Positions 50,917 to 62,500 are shown, counted from the stretch's first letter. The stretch is DNA of 64,000 nucleotides from an uncultured Kushneria sp. (GCF_947497025.1 NZ_CANMFC010000002.1:372001-436000), one strand, 5' to 3'. The notes: generated from the sequence alone by a model not told the origin. Program-made: numbers and translations.

Positions 50917-51525
50917 ATGTCCCGAATACTGGTGCTGTATTACTCGATGTATGGCCATATCGAAACAATGGCGCAAGCCGTGGCCGAAGGCGCACGCTCG
51001 GTGTCCGGTGCCGAGGTCACCATCAAGCGGGTGCCCGAGACCATGGGCGAGGAAGCCTTCAAAAAGGCCGGTGGCAAGGTGGATCAGTCGGCGCCGGTTG
51101 CCGAGCCATCCGAGCTTGTCGATTATGATGCGATTATTCTGGGCACGCCGACCCGCTATGGCAACATGGCCGGCCAGATGCGCACCTTTCTGGATCAGAC
51201 CGGCGGACTGTGGGCCAGGGGCGCCCTGCGCGGCAAGCTCGCCAGTGTCTTTACCTCCACCGGTACCGGCGGCGGTGAGGAGATGACAATTACCTCGAGC
51301 TGGACGACCCTGGCGCACCACGGGATGGTGATCGTGCCGATCGGTTACGGGGTCGAGGAGCAGTTTGATGTCTCCGAGGTCAGCGGCGGCACGCCTTACG
51401 GTGCCTCGACGCTGGCCGGCGGGGATGGCTCGCGCCAGCCCAGTGCGCGCGAGCTGAAAATTGCCCGCTTCCAGGGGGAGTATGTGGCAGGCTTTGCCAA
51501 AAAGCTGACCGCACAGGTGCTGTAA
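50917..51525 (+). CDS. wrbA: NAD(P)H:quinone oxidoreductase WrbA
   Basis: WrbA reduces quinones by two electrons using FMN and protects against oxidative stress. The 202-residue flavodoxin-like protein shows [20 protein letters not shown], the [20 protein letters not shown] WrbA insert region, and [15 protein letters not shown] with PIGYG. Translation starts at 50917 behind AAGGAGACG; an in-frame codon farther up at 50803 is unlikely. A strong terminator follows, so the gene is probably monocistronic. Confidence 0.95.
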   Translation: MSRILVLYYSMYGHIETMAQAVAEGARSVSGAEVTIKRVPETMGEEAFKKAGGKVDQSAPVAEPSELVDYDAIILGTPTRYGNMAGQMRTFLDQTGGLWARGALRGKLASVFTSTGTGGGEEMTITSSWTTLAHHGMVIVPIGYGVEEQFDVSEVSGGTPYGASTLAGGDGSRQPSARELKIARFQGEYVAGFAKKLTAQVL

Positions 51526-51560
51526 CGCAGCGGTCTCTTTGATCAGAAAGCGTGATCAAA

Positions 51561-51596
51561 AAAACGCCCGGCCAGATGATGGCCGGGCGTTTTTTA
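51561..51596 (+). terminator. Rho-independent terminator after wrbA
   Basis: AACGCCCGGCCA, loop GATGA, TGGCCGGGCGTT followed by TTTTTTA: a twelve-base-pair stem. A-runs on the left side make it usable for the converging peroxiredoxin gene as well. Confidence 0.92.
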
Positions 51597-51635
51597 TGGC
51601 GTGACGCAGATGGTATCGCCTGCGATATCAGCGCC

Positions 51636-52268
51636 TTATTTGTTGAGTTTGGTCATGCGCAGGTAGGGCTTTTTCTCGTCCCAGCCCTGTGGGAAAAGTT
51701 TGGCGGCTTCTTCGTTGCTCAGTGACGGCACGATGATGACGTCATCGCCCTGGCGCCAGTTGACCGGCGTTGCGACCTTTTCATTGTCGGTCAGCTGCAG
51801 GCTGTCGAGCACGCGCAGGATTTCCTGGAAGTTGCGCCCGGCGCTGGCCGGATAGGTCAGGGTCAGACGAACCTTCTTTTTGGGGTCGATGACAAAGACC
51901 GAGCGGACCGTCAGGGTGTCATTGGCATTGGGATGGATCATGCCGTACTTCTCGCTGACACTGCGATCGGCATCGGCCAGCAGCGGGAAGTTGAGCCCAC
52001 AGCCCTGGGTCTCCTCGATGTCACCCTTCCAGGCGTGGTGATCTTCGATCGGGTCGACCGACAGGCCAATGGCCTTCGTGTTGCGCTTGTCGAACTCGGG
52101 CTTCAGACGGGCCACTTCACCCAGCTCGGTGGTGCACACCGGGGTAAAATCCTTGGGGTGAGAGAAGAGAATCGCCCAGCTATCGCCCAGCCACTCGTGA
52201 AAATTGATCACTCCCTCGGTGCTGTCCTGAGAGAAATCCGGTGCAGTATCGCCAAGTTGCAGCGCCAT
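51636..52268 (-). CDS. 1-Cys peroxiredoxin (Prx6/AhpC-TSA family)
   Basis: The 210-residue protein has the peroxidatic motif HPKDFTPVCTTELGE with Cys45, AIGLSVDPIEDHHAWKGDIE and a C-terminal dimerisation part typical of the Prx6 group (GRNFQEILRVLDSLQLTDNE, VATPVNWRQGDDVIIVP). It reduces peroxides in the cytosol. Cys89 in the GCGLNFPLL stretch is not a standard resolving position, so a glutathione- or ascorbate-type reductant is expected, as known for the family. AAAGGAG precedes the ATG. Confidence 0.93.
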   Translation of the reverse strand: MALQLGDTAPDFSQDSTEGVINFHEWLGDSWAILFSHPKDFTPVCTTELGEVARLKPEFDKRNTKAIGLSVDPIEDHHAWKGDIEETQGCGLNFPLLADADRSVSEKYGMIHPNANDTLTVRSVFVIDPKKKVRLTLTYPASAGRNFQEILRVLDSLQLTDNEKVATPVNWRQGDDVIIVPSLSNEEAAKLFPQGWDEKKPYLRMTKLNK

Positions 52269-52439
52269 TTGTCACTCCTTTGGCCATCGATAAAAACGGG
52301 TGTCGGCAGCAGGACCTGCGATCAGGGCCATATCCGACATGAACTCATGGTCAGATAATGACGACTCAAGGCCGCAGAACCAAACACCGAGTTGTCCTAA
52401 CTTGATTCCATTATAGTATAAAAAGAGGCTGACAAAGCA

Positions 52440-52742
52440 TCAATTGCTATAACGGATAAAGGCTCGATCCCTGTCCGGGACCAATACCGTCTCTCCCTTG
52501 TGCAGCCCTTCATGTTCATCAACACGCTGTTCATCTTCGACGCTGATGCCCAGGACCTCGGCCACCGAGGTATCTTCACCCTGGCGGTCCAGCACTTTCA
52601 GGCGCACATTGGCCTCCATGTAGCGTGCCGTGATGATGTCACCGGCTCCGGGTTTTTTGTGCAGGAACTGAGTCAATTCTTCATGGTCGGCGACGTGATC
52701 GACCCCTTCCTGATCCCACGTAATCGCGCGTGCGTTGCTCAT
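52440..52742 (-). CDS. Small acidic hypothetical protein (100 residues)
   Basis: The ATG at 52742 stands eight bases behind GAGGAG, so this start is firm; a longer frame to 52802 is not needed. The 100-residue protein is acidic and soluble. It has blocks ITWDQEGVDHVADHEELTQF, GAGDIITARYMEANVRLKVL, EDTSVAEVLGISVEDEQRVD and ETVLVPDRDRAFI. I recognise no family or motif. Strong translation signals and lack of competing frames support a real gene, and acidic composition fits a halotolerant host. Confidence 0.7.
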   Translation of the reverse strand: MSNARAITWDQEGVDHVADHEELTQFLHKKPGAGDIITARYMEANVRLKVLDRQGEDTSVAEVLGISVEDEQRVDEHEGLHKGETVLVPDRDRAFIRYSN

Positions 52743-52834
52743 GACATATCTCCTCGTGAATTCAAAAAGTTTAGCAGTTTGCGCCTGCGGCGCTGAATGC
52801 ATTCGCCTTCAGAATGACGATCTCTCGTCGATAG

Positions 52835-54616
<1,782 letters not shown>

Positions 54617-54928
54617 AGCCGGGTTTTGTCATCATTCGGAACGTTGAAAAGTCGTAGATCAATAGTTCTTTTCAATTTCCATGATACTAATGACTCAGTG
54701 TACTTTGCGTTACCTTCTGATACATTAAGAACTATAGAGTTACTGATTCGACGGCTTACCCGGTAATCATCCTTTGGACAGGGAATACCGATCAGGCATG
54801 AGACATCAGCGGTTTGTTGGAGCACAGCGCCGCAGGGCAGGCGACCACCATCAGGAATATGGCTGTGCAAATTGGCTTCCATTGTAAAAACGTATCGTGA
54901 TGACGACACGTTGAGAGGAGATAGGACC
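54617..54928. other. AT-richer intergenic stretch between ligB and a small membrane gene
   Basis: This 312-bp gap is AT-richer than its surroundings. On the minus strand it lies inside a 169-codon open frame (54945 to 54436) that also covers the ligB end. Its middle (MEANLHSHIPDGGRLPCGAV, DDYRVSRRISNSIVLNVSEG) looks protein-like but matches nothing I know. It may be a remnant of an imported gene. I cannot support a functional call. Confidence 0.3.
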
Positions 54929-55132
54929 ATGGCACTGTTAATCATTGGCGGAATGGGTTACGCCCTGCTGGTCATGTTCATGCTGGGCGCGATGATGCTT
55001 TCCGGCCGGGCTTCGGATCGTGAAGCGCGTCGACTGCAGCCGGTACAGGTCAGTACTTCAAAACCTGCTGCACGCAGCAATACGCAGCCATCTACTGACT
55101 TCTCGACCATGCCTGGCCGCAACGCTGCCTGA
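54929..55132 (+). CDS. Small single-pass membrane protein (67 residues)
   Basis: The ATG at 54929 follows a strong AGAGGAGATAGG. The peptide begins with one hydrophobic helix (MALLIIGGMGYALLVMFMLG, then AMMLSG) and ends in a polar, Ser/Thr/Pro/Arg-rich tail of about 40 residues. Such a layout fits an inner-membrane small protein with a cytosolic tail. I do not recognise the family. A terminator follows directly. Confidence 0.65.
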   Translation: MALLIIGGMGYALLVMFMLGAMMLSGRASDREARRLQPVQVSTSKPAARSNTQPSTDFSTMPGRNAA

Positions 55133-55160
55133 TCTTCACGCTAATGCGTGAACGGCAAAA

Positions 55161-55192
55161 AAAGGCCGCTGCCCGAAAGGGCGGCGGCCTTT
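55161..55192 (+). terminator. Rho-independent terminator after the small membrane gene
   Basis: AAAGGCCGCTGCCC, loop GAAA, GGGCGGCGGCCTTT: a fourteen-base-pair stem with one G-U, preceded by an A-run. Confidence 0.88.
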
Positions 55193-55313
55193 GCATATCT
55201 GTAGTTTAACGCCCAAGACCAATATGACCCGGTCCATTTTTTGAGGGCATGCAAGCCAGAGGCGTGAAAGCTGAAGGCATGGAACTTGCAGCCGTACCAT
55301 TGTTTCGGACATG

Positions 55314-55344
55314 AAAAACGGCCTGCATCGCTGCAGGCCGTTTT
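55314..55344 (-). terminator. Rho-independent terminator of typA
   Basis: AAAACGGCCTGCA, loop TCGC, TGCAGGCCGTTTT. It lies about 30 bases after the typA stop on the minus strand and has T/A runs on both sides, so it is probably bidirectional. Confidence 0.9.
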
Positions 55345-55373
55345 GTTATCTACCTTACCGCTCTGGCGCGTAT

Positions 55374-57206
55374 TTACTTCTTGTTGCGCTTGCGGTCGGT
55401 TTCCTTGAGGTGTTTCTTGCGGATGCGGATGAAGCCGGGCGTGACTTCCACCAGCTCATCGCTGTCCAGAAACTCGATGGCCTGCTCCAGCGTGAAGCGG
55501 ATCGGCGGCGTCAGCACGATGTTTTCATCGTTGCCCGAGGCGCGCATGTTATCGAGCTTCTTGCCCTTGGTCGGGTTGACCACCATGTCGTCGGAACGGT
55601 TGTTGATACCGATCAGCATGCCTTCATAGACCTCGGTACCGTGATCGATGATCAGCTTGCCGCGATCCTGCAGGGCGTAGAGGGCGTAGGCCAGTGCCTT
55701 GCCATCGACCATGGAGACCAGTACGCCGTTGCGACGCTCGACGCCGGCGCCTTCCTTCAGCGGACCATAGTGGTCAAAGCGGCTGGTCAGGATGCCGGTG
55801 CCGGACGTCATGGTCAGAAACTGCGAGCGGAAGCCGATCAGACCGCGCGAGGGAATCATGAAGTCCAGACGAACACGACCCTTGCCATCCGGGTTCATGT
55901 TGGTCATCTCACCCTTGCGATAGCCCAGCTCTTCCATGACAGAGCCCTGATGCTGCTCTTCACAGTCGATGATGACTTCTTCGTAGGGCTCCTGCTTGAC
56001 GCCATCGATCTCGCGGATGATGACCTCGGGGCGGCCCACGGCCAGCTCGTAGCCTTCACGACGCATGGATTCGATCAGCACCGACAGGTGGAGCTCGCCA
56101 CGACCGGACACCTTGAACTTCTCGGCCGATTCCCCCTGTTCAACACGCAGGGCCACGTTGTGAATCAGTTCCTGATCCAGGCGGTCCTTGATGTTGCGGC
56201 TGGTGACGTACTTGCCGTCACGGCCGGCAAAGGGCGAATCGTTGACCTGGAAGGTCATCGAGACGGTCGGCTCATCGACGGTCAGTGCCGGCAGCGCTTC
56301 AACGCTGGACGGGTCACAGATCGTGTCGGAGATGGACAGATCATCGATGCCGGTGATGCAGACGATGTCGCCGGCACTGACTTCATCGGCCTGAACACGC
56401 TCAAGACCCAGGTGGGTCATGACCTGACCGATCTTGCCCTTGCGGGTCACACCGTGACGGGAAATGACGCTGACCTGCTGGTTGGGACGCACGCGGCCGC
56501 GCTTGACGCGACCCAGACCGATAACGCCCACATAGCTGTTGTAGTCCAGTGCCGAGATCTGCATCTGGAAGGGGCCATCGAGCTCAACGGTCGGCGGCTC
56601 GACGATGTCGACGATGGCCTGGAACATCGGGTCCATGTTGTCGGCCAGATCTTCCGGATCCATGCCGGCGATACCGTTGAGCGCCGAGCAGTAGATGATC
56701 GGAAAGTCGAGCTGCTCGTCGGTGGCGCCCAGGTTGTCGAACAGATCGAAGATCTGATCGATGACCCAGTCAGGGCGCGCGCCCGGGCGGTCGATCTTGT
56801 TGACCACCACGATCGGCTTGAGGCCCTGAGCAAACGCCTTCTGGGTCACGAAGCGGGTCTGCGGCATCGGACCGTCAACGGCATCCACCAGCAGCAGTAC
56901 GGAATCCACCATCGACATGACGCGCTCGACCTCACCACCAAAGTCGGCGTGCCCGGGGGTGTCGACGATGTTGATGTGGTAGTCGTGCCAGGTAATGGCC
57001 GTGTTCTTGGCCAGGATGGTGATGCCGCGTTCCTTCTCCTGGTCGTTGGAGTCCATGATGCGTTCCTGGTTTTCCGCCTTGCGGTCCAGGGTGCCGGACT
57101 GAGCCAGCAGCTTGTCGACCAGTGTGGTCTTGCCATGGTCAACGTGCGCAATAATGGCAATGTTTCTCAGCTTCTCGATGTTGCCGGAAGTCAGCGTATC
57201 GGACAT
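55374..57206 (-). CDS. typA: Ribosome-associated GTPase TypA/BipA
   Basis: TypA is a translational GTPase that binds the ribosome and helps 50S assembly and stress adaptation. The 610-residue protein has [20 protein letters not shown] (G1), the switch region [37 protein letters not shown] (G3) and [19 protein letters not shown] (G4). EF-G-like domains and the TypA-specific C-terminus ending in [17 protein letters not shown] follow. Length is normal. AAGGTG precedes the ATG. Typical neighbour of glnA in this order of bacteria. Confidence 0.97.
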   Translation of the reverse strand: MSDTLTSGNIEKLRNIAIIAHVDHGKTTLVDKLLAQSGTLDRKAENQERIMDSNDQEKERGITILAKNTAITWHDYHINIVDTPGHADFGGEVERVMSMVDSVLLLVDAVDGPMPQTRFVTQKAFAQGLKPIVVVNKIDRPGARPDWVIDQIFDLFDNLGATDEQLDFPIIYCSALNGIAGMDPEDLADNMDPMFQAIVDIVEPPTVELDGPFQMQISALDYNSYVGVIGLGRVKRGRVRPNQQVSVISRHGVTRKGKIGQVMTHLGLERVQADEVSAGDIVCITGIDDLSISDTICDPSSVEALPALTVDEPTVSMTFQVNDSPFAGRDGKYVTSRNIKDRLDQELIHNVALRVEQGESAEKFKVSGRGELHLSVLIESMRREGYELAVGRPEVIIREIDGVKQEPYEEVIIDCEEQHQGSVMEELGYRKGEMTNMNPDGKGRVRLDFMIPSRGLIGFRSQFLTMTSGTGILTSRFDHYGPLKEGAGVERRNGVLVSMVDGKALAYALYALQDRGKLIIDHGTEVYEGMLIGINNRSDDMVVNPTKGKKLDNMRASGNDENIVLTPPIRFTLEQAIEFLDSDELVEVTPGFIRIRKKHLKETDRKRNKK

Positions 57207-57419
57207 AACGCGTTTTCACCTTTGTGTACACGCGCCTGTTCAGGGTAGGAGCATGACCGTGCGTTGTTGTAACGGCCATTCAGCAGCGTGCAATAAATTT
57301 GGCCCCGCATTGTATAGGCTAAGTCGTCGGTCGAATAGCTGGAATCTTGGTACAGGCACCGTGAAGTACAATGAGACAGATCAGTTGTGACGAGATGACG
57401 ACAGATCGCTTTCTGACTG

Positions 57420-57436
57420 CGCTCCTTTTTGGTGCA
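57420..57436 (+). promoter_or_regulatory. NtrC-binding site candidate 1 (glnA enhancer)
   Basis: CGCTCCTTTTTGGTGCA has the GGTGCA half of the NtrC box and matches the 17-bp TGCACTATATTGGTGCA-type site at 12 of 17 positions by my count. Its centre is about 195 bp upstream of the predicted transcription start. Confidence 0.6.
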
Positions 57437-57450
57437 TTAAAGGCGTTTTT

Positions 57451-57467
57451 TGATCGCTGATGGTGCA
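57451..57467 (+). promoter_or_regulatory. NtrC-binding site candidate 2 (glnA enhancer)
   Basis: TGATCGCTGATGGTGCA matches the same pattern at 11 of 17 positions. It lies 31 bp from the first site, about three helical turns, the same phasing as in the enterobacterial glnA enhancer. Confidence 0.6.
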
Positions 57468-57597
57468 GCATGAATCGTTGGCTCGTGATTCATGTCCCTG
57501 ACTTTTGATGTCAACGAGTGCCACGCCATCTGAATATGTCTTTAAACTGCTGTATCGAAAGATTTTTTAAATGGAAGCGAGGTGTTGTGCGCCATTT

Positions 57598-57613
57598 TGG
57601 CACGCTGCATGCA
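57598..57613 (+). promoter_or_regulatory. Sigma-54 promoter of glnA
   Basis: TGGCACGCTGCATGCA carries GG and GC exactly ten bases apart and fits the -24/-12 consensus TGGCACG-N4-TTGC with one change. Transcription would start near 57624, leaving a leader of about 108 nt before glnA. TGCATGCA occurs again at 57637-57644. Confidence 0.85.
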
Positions 57614-57731
57614 TTATTTGGGTACACATCGGGACTTGCATGCACTGTGCTTGCGCGTGATACAACGGTGGCGAAGTGATGGCGTCCTGTTAACGGTTTT
57701 CAAGCAGTATCCCTTTTATTGGAGGAGTCAC

Positions 57732-59138
57732 ATGTCAGAGAAAACGCTTGCCCTGATCGAAGAGAACGACATCAAGTGGGCCGATCTGCGCTTTACCGAT
57801 ACCAAGGGCAAGGAGCAGCACGTCACCATTCCCGCCCGCATGGTCGATGACGAGTTCTTTGAAACCGGACAGATGTTCGATGGCTCCTCCATCGCTGGCT
57901 GGAAGGGCATCAACGAGTCCGACATGATCCTGATGCCTCAGGACGGTTCGGGCTATATTGACCCCTTCACCGAAGACCCCACGATCGTCTTGCGCTGCGA
58001 CATCATCGAGCCGGCCACCATGCAGGGCTACGAACGTGATCCGCGCTCGATCGCCAAGCGTGCCGAGGCCTACCTGAGCAGCACCGGTCTGGGTGACACG
58101 GCCTTTTTCGGCCCAGAGCCCGAGTTTTTTATCTTTGATGAAGTGCATTTCAAAAACGACATGCACCACTCCTTTTTCCGTGTTTCGTCGGAAGAGGGTG
58201 CCTGGGAGACCGATGGCAAGTTCGAAGGCGGCAACATGGGGCACCGTCCGCGCGTCAAGGGCGGCTATTTCCCGGTCCCGCCGGTCGACTCCTTCCACGA
58301 CATCCGCAGCGCCATGTGCTCAACGCTCGAAGCCGTGGGCCAGACCGTCGAAGTGCATCACCACGAAGTGGCCAACGCCGGTCAGAACGAAATCGGTGTG
58401 AAGTTCAACACGCTGGTGCAGAAGTGTGACGAAGTGCAGACCATGAAGTATGTGATCCACAACGTGGCACATGCCTATGGCAAGACCGCCACCTTCATGC
58501 CCAAGCCGATGGCCGGCGATAACGGCAGCGGCATGCACGTTCACCAGTCCTTCTGGAAGGACGGCGAAAACATGTTCGCCGGCGACGAGTACGCCGGTCT
58601 CTCCGAAACCGCGCTGTATTACATTGGTGGCGTGATCAAGCATGCGCGTGCGCTGAACGCCTTCACCAACCCGTCGACCAACTCCTACAAGCGTCTGGTC
58701 CCGGGTTTTGAAGCACCGGTCATGCTGGCCTACAGCGCCCGCAACCGCTCGGCCTCGATCCGTATTCCCTACACCGCAAGCCCCAAGGGCAAGCGTGTCG
58801 AGACGCGTTTCCCCGACCCGATGGCCAACCCGTACCTGGCCTTCTCCGCGCTTTTGATGGCCGGGATCGACGGTATCCGCAACAAGATCCATCCGGGCGA
58901 GGCGCTGGACAAGAACCTGTACGACCTGCCGGCCGAAGAAGCCCTCAACGTGCCCACGGTCGCCTCCAGCCTTGAAGAAGCCCTGCAGGCGCTCAAGGAT
59001 GATCACGCCTTCCTGACCGAAGGTGGCGTGTTCACCGAAGAGATGATCGAAGCCTACATCGAGCTCAAGATGGAAGATGTGACCGCCGTTCGCATGGTGC
59101 CAAGCCCCATGGAATACGATCTGTACTACAGCCTCTAG
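57732..59138 (+). CDS. glnA: Glutamine synthetase type I
   Basis: GlnA makes glutamine from glutamate, ammonia and ATP, the entry point of nitrogen assimilation. The ATG at 57732 follows GGAGGAG; the frame is open upstream to 57582 inside the leader. The 468-residue protein has [18 protein letters not shown], the metal site [41 protein letters not shown] and [20 protein letters not shown]. The [14 protein letters not shown] segment carries the tyrosine adenylylated by GlnE. It is placed under sigma-54/NtrC control by the upstream sites. Confidence 0.98.
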   Translation: MSEKTLALIEENDIKWADLRFTDTKGKEQHVTIPARMVDDEFFETGQMFDGSSIAGWKGINESDMILMPQDGSGYIDPFTEDPTIVLRCDIIEPATMQGYERDPRSIAKRAEAYLSSTGLGDTAFFGPEPEFFIFDEVHFKNDMHHSFFRVSSEEGAWETDGKFEGGNMGHRPRVKGGYFPVPPVDSFHDIRSAMCSTLEAVGQTVEVHHHEVANAGQNEIGVKFNTLVQKCDEVQTMKYVIHNVAHAYGKTATFMPKPMAGDNGSGMHVHQSFWKDGENMFAGDEYAGLSETALYYIGGVIKHARALNAFTNPSTNSYKRLVPGFEAPVMLAYSARNRSASIRIPYTASPKGKRVETRFPDPMANPYLAFSALLMAGIDGIRNKIHPGEALDKNLYDLPAEEALNVPTVASSLEEALQALKDDHAFLTEGGVFTEEMIEAYIELKMEDVTAVRMVPSPMEYDLYYSL

Positions 59139-59191
59139 GGTCCAGACCCCAAAGGTTTGAAGTGCGGCGCCCGCGTTCGGGCCTGCAACGG

Positions 59192-59219
59192 AAAAGCCCC
59201 GTTTTAACGGGGCTTTTTA
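59192..59219 (+). terminator. Rho-independent terminator after glnA
   Basis: AAAAGCCCCGTT, two-base loop, AACGGGGCTTTTT. Twelve-base-pair stem with T5. Confidence 0.92.
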
Positions 59220-59306
59220 TCGTCTGGTGATTGTGGCATTCCGGCAATAATGCGCGCTCCCTTTCCTTTTTGTGGAACCTCCGCCGTGCCGGGTCGTCCT
59301 TGTCAC

Positions 59307-59831
59307 ATGATGCTGTGGATCGTCGTGTTCTGGCTGCTGCTGGCATCTGCCACGTCGCAGGCCCGGGCAGAGGTCTATCGCCATACGGACGCCCGGGGCA
59401 ATGTTGTCTGGAGCGACCGCCCCGGTGGCACTCGGGCCGAGATACGCGCCCCGCGTGTGCTGTCGCCTTCCAGAGCCTCTGACAAAAGCATGGCGACGCC
59501 CGTCGCCTCCACCCGCTTTACGCCCTATCAGCGTGTTTTCTTCAAACCCCGATCGGCACCCGTGACCCTGGAGCAGGCCCGCCGTGGCATTCCCCTGCGC
59601 CTCGAGACCGTCCCGCGCCTTCGCAGCGGCGACCAGGTGCAGCTGATCATCGACGGCAAGCGTCATCAGTCTGCGCTTTTCAGTCATGTCCTGATGGCCA
59701 TGGGGCTGGCAGCCGGCCGTCATGAACTGGTGGCCGAGATCCTCGACAGCACGGGGACCGTTCGACAGCAATCAAGGGTCATGACACTTGAAGTGCTGCC
59801 TACCTCGGAGGCTGGGGCGTTAACACCGTAA
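59307..59831 (+). CDS. Exported DUF4124 domain protein
   Basis: The start at 59307 gives a signal peptide (MMLWIVVFWLLLASATSQAR, cleavage after RA); an earlier ATG at 59250 would hide it. After cleavage, EVYRHTDARGNVVWSDRPGG is the DUF4124 motif found in many proteobacterial periplasmic proteins beside ntrBC. The rest of the 174 residues contains an all-beta region (RSGDQVQLIIDGKRHQSALF, AAGRHELVAEILDSTGTV). The function is unknown; the protein is likely periplasmic. Confidence 0.85.
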   Translation: MMLWIVVFWLLLASATSQARAEVYRHTDARGNVVWSDRPGGTRAEIRAPRVLSPSRASDKSMATPVASTRFTPYQRVFFKPRSAPVTLEQARRGIPLRLETVPRLRSGDQVQLIIDGKRHQSALFSHVLMAMGLAAGRHELVAEILDSTGTVRQQSRVMTLEVLPTSEAGALTP

Positions 59832-59853
59832 ACTTCCAGCACGCTGGTCTTTT

Positions 59854-59870
59854 TGCACCACAAAGGTGCA
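59854..59870 (+). promoter_or_regulatory. NtrC box upstream of ntrB
   Basis: TGCACCACAAAGGTGCA is a perfect dyad TGCACC-N5-GGTGCA, the consensus NtrC site. It lies about 150 bp before the ntrB start and suggests autoregulation of ntrBC. It is the best NtrC match in the window. Confidence 0.85.
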
Positions 59871-60006
59871 TCATGGTTTGCGATGGGTCATCGCTGGGCC
59901 ACTTTCGTGCTCACGCAACAACAGCCCTTCCTCTTGTGGTGCGACACTCGTCATATATGGCGCGCTTTTTGCACTATCAAAGGGAAACCATGTTGACGAG
60001 GGCTTC

Positions 60007-61092
60007 ATGCATCAACGCCTGCTGGAACATCTCACCACGGCCGTGGTGCTGCTGGATGCGCAGTTAAGCGTTCGCTGGCTCAATCCGGCCGCGGAAGCCC
60101 TGATGGGGCTGAGCCTTTCACGGGTACAGGGGACATCTCTGGAGTGCCTGGAAGGGGAGGAGGGCCGCATCGCTGCCATGCTGGCAGATGCTCTGCGCCG
60201 TCAGCACCCTTACACCCAGCGCGAAACGCAGCTGACCATGGCGAGCGGTGAGCGAATCACGGTGGATTACACCGCCACGCCCCTGTCGAAAACCGAACTC
60301 TTGCTGGAGTTCGAGCCGCGCGATCGTCTCATGCGCATCTCGCGCGAGGAGTCGCTGATTGCGCGCCAGGAAATGGTCAAGGTACTCACCCGGGGACTGG
60401 CCCATGAGGTCAAGAACCCGCTGGGCGGCATTCGCGGGGCGGCACAGCTGCTCGAGCGCGATCTGCCCGATGAGAGCCTGACCGAATTTACCCGCATCAT
60501 CATTGAAGAAGCCGATCGCCTGCGCGATCTGGTGGATCGAATGCTGGGTCCCAATCGGCCGGTCGAACAAACACCCATCAACGTGCATGAGGTGGTCGAG
60601 CGGGTGCGTGCTCTGCTGCAGGCCGAAACCGACGCCATCACGCTGGTACGGGATTATGATCCCAGCCTGCCCTTGATCATGGGGGATTCCGGCCAGCTGA
60701 TCCAGGCCGTGCTGAACGTGACCCGCAACGCCGTTCAGGCGCTCAATGAAAACGCCACCGAGCAACCAACGGTCATCCTGCGCACCCGGGCGCGGCGTCA
60801 GTTTACCCTGGGCGCCGAGCGTCACCGGCTGGTGTGCGAGGTTTGTGTGATCGATAACGGCCCGGGCGTTCCCGAGACGCTGTCCGAGTCGCTGTTTTAT
60901 CCGATGATTTCCGGGCGGGCCGAAGGCAGCGGGCTGGGGCTTTCCATCGCCCAGTCGATTCTGCATCAGCATCAGGGCCTGATTGAATGTGAAAGCCGCC
61001 CCGGTCATACCGAATTTCGTCTTCTGATTCCGCTGGAAGGATTCAGCGAACCCGAACAAGACCGACAAGAGAAGGGAGGCACCCATGAGTGA
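60007..61092 (+). CDS. ntrB: Nitrogen regulation histidine kinase NtrB (GlnL)
   Basis: NtrB phosphorylates or dephosphorylates NtrC according to PII (nitrogen) signals. The ATG at 60007 follows GAGGG; the longer frame from 59866 would start inside the NtrC box. The 361-residue cytosolic kinase has a PAS domain (residues 1-110, LLDAQLSVRWLNPAAEALMG), the phospho-acceptor His133 in GLAHEVKNPLGGIRGAAQLL, the N box (VTRNAVQALNEN), the G1 box (VIDNGPGVPE) and the GSGLGLSIAQSIL G2 box. It overlaps ntrC by eight bases. Confidence 0.96.
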   Translation: MHQRLLEHLTTAVVLLDAQLSVRWLNPAAEALMGLSLSRVQGTSLECLEGEEGRIAAMLADALRRQHPYTQRETQLTMASGERITVDYTATPLSKTELLLEFEPRDRLMRISREESLIARQEMVKVLTRGLAHEVKNPLGGIRGAAQLLERDLPDESLTEFTRIIIEEADRLRDLVDRMLGPNRPVEQTPINVHEVVERVRALLQAETDAITLVRDYDPSLPLIMGDSGQLIQAVLNVTRNAVQALNENATEQPTVILRTRARRQFTLGAERHRLVCEVCVIDNGPGVPETLSESLFYPMISGRAEGSGLGLSIAQSILHQHQGLIECESRPGHTEFRLLIPLEGFSEPEQDRQEKGGTHE

Positions 61093-62500
61093 TACGGCCC
61101 GCGTCTATATCGTGGATGATGATCGCGCCATCCGCTGGGTACTCGAGCGCACGCTCGCTCAGCCGGATATCGAAGTCTCGAGCTTTGAGCGGGCCGATCA
61201 GGCCGAGGAGGCCATCAATCGACAGGCGCCCGACGTGCTGCTCACCGACATCCGCATGCCCGGTGTTGACGGGCTGGATCTGATGGCGCGCGTACGCGAG
61301 CGTCACGCCGACATGCCGGTGATCATCATGACGGCGCATTCGGATCTCGACAGCGCCGTGGCCTCCTATCAGGGCGGCGCCTTTGAATACCTGCCCAAGC
61401 CCTTCGATGTCGACGATGCGCTGTCGCTGGTGCGTCGCGCCGTGGCCCATGCCCGCGAGCGCCAGTCGCCGGCCCGCGTGCCCGAAGGTATTCAGGCCGA
61501 GATCATTGGCGAAGCGCCGGCCATGCAGGAGGTGTTTCGCGCCATTGGCCGGCTGTCTCATTCCCACATTACCGTGATGATCAATGGCGAGTCGGGCACC
61601 GGCAAGGAGCGGGTCGCCCGCGCCCTGCATCAGCACAGCCCGCGGGGTCATCAGCCCTTTATCGCGCTGAACATGGCCGCCATTCCGCGTGACCTGATGG
61701 AGTCGGAACTTTTCGGTCACGAAAAGGGTGCCTTTACCGGCGCCACGGCTCAGCGTCGCGGCCGATTCGAGCAGGCCGATGGCGGCACGCTCTTTCTCGA
61801 TGAGATCGGCGACATGCCGGCCGAGACCCAGACGCGGTTGTTGCGCGTGCTGGCCGATGGCGAGTTTTATCGGGTCGGCGGTCATGTCCCGGTGCGGGTG
61901 GATGTGCGCATTATCGCCGCCACGCACCAGCATCTGGAAAAACTGGTCGAGGACGGTCGCTTTCGTGAGGATCTCTTTCACCGCCTCAACGTGATTCGTG
62001 TGCACCTGCCAAGGCTCTCCGAGCGGCGCGAGGATATTCCAAGGCTTGCCCGCCATTTTCTGGCCGAGGCGGCCCGTGAACTTTCCGCCGAGCCCAAGGT
62101 GCTCACCGAGGCCGCCGAGCAGCATCTCTCGCATCTGCCCTGGCCGGGCAACGTCCGCCAGCTGGAAAACACCTGCCGCTGGCTGACCGTCATGGCGTCC
62201 AGCCGTGAGGTGCTCGTTGATGATCTGCCGCCGGAGCTTCGCGATCTCGAAAGCCCCGGCGAGGGGAGCGGCGACTGGCGCAGCGCCTTTCGTGAATGGG
62301 CCGATCGGGCGCTGGCCGCCGGCCATACCCATCTGCTGGAAGAAGCCGTGCCGGATTTCGAGCGCATCCTGATCGAAACCGCGCTCAAGCACACCGGTGG
62401 CCGCAAGGGCGAGGCCGCCGAGCTGCTGGGCTGGGGACGCAATACCCTGACCCGCAAGCTCAAGGTGCTGTTGCCGGCCCTGGCCGACAGCGCCGACTAG
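61085..62500 (+). CDS. ntrC: Nitrogen regulation response regulator NtrC (GlnG)
   Basis: NtrC activates sigma-54 promoters such as glnA under nitrogen limitation. The 471-residue protein has a receiver domain ([17 protein letters not shown], phosphorylation at Asp55 in LLTDIRMPG) and an AAA+ domain with Walker A ([20 protein letters not shown]), the sigma-54 loop [18 protein letters not shown] and a C-terminal Fis-type helix-turn-helix ([20 protein letters not shown]). The likely targets are the sites in front of glnA and ntrB. Confidence 0.97.
   Translation: MSDTARVYIVDDDRAIRWVLERTLAQPDIEVSSFERADQAEEAINRQAPDVLLTDIRMPGVDGLDLMARVRERHADMPVIIMTAHSDLDSAVASYQGGAFEYLPKPFDVDDALSLVRRAVAHARERQSPARVPEGIQAEIIGEAPAMQEVFRAIGRLSHSHITVMINGESGTGKERVARALHQHSPRGHQPFIALNMAAIPRDLMESELFGHEKGAFTGATAQRRGRFEQADGGTLFLDEIGDMPAETQTRLLRVLADGEFYRVGGHVPVRVDVRIIAATHQHLEKLVEDGRFREDLFHRLNVIRVHLPRLSERREDIPRLARHFLAEAARELSAEPKVLTEAAEQHLSHLPWPGNVRQLENTCRWLTVMASSREVLVDDLPPELRDLESPGEGSGDWRSAFREWADRALAAGHTHLLEEAVPDFERILIETALKHTGGRKGEAAELLGWGRNTLTRKLKVLLPALADSAD

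Noticed and set aside
55311-57248. A 645-codon open frame on the plus strand opposite typA
   Set aside because: It is the mirror of a highly conserved GTPase gene. Its translation is low-complexity His/Asp/Val-rich text with no family resemblance, typical of the antisense frame in GC-rich genes.
59896-59911. GG-N10-GC element upstream of ntrB as a sigma-54 promoter
   Set aside because: Only the GG and GC spacing fits; the surrounding bases match the consensus poorly, unlike the glnA promoter.
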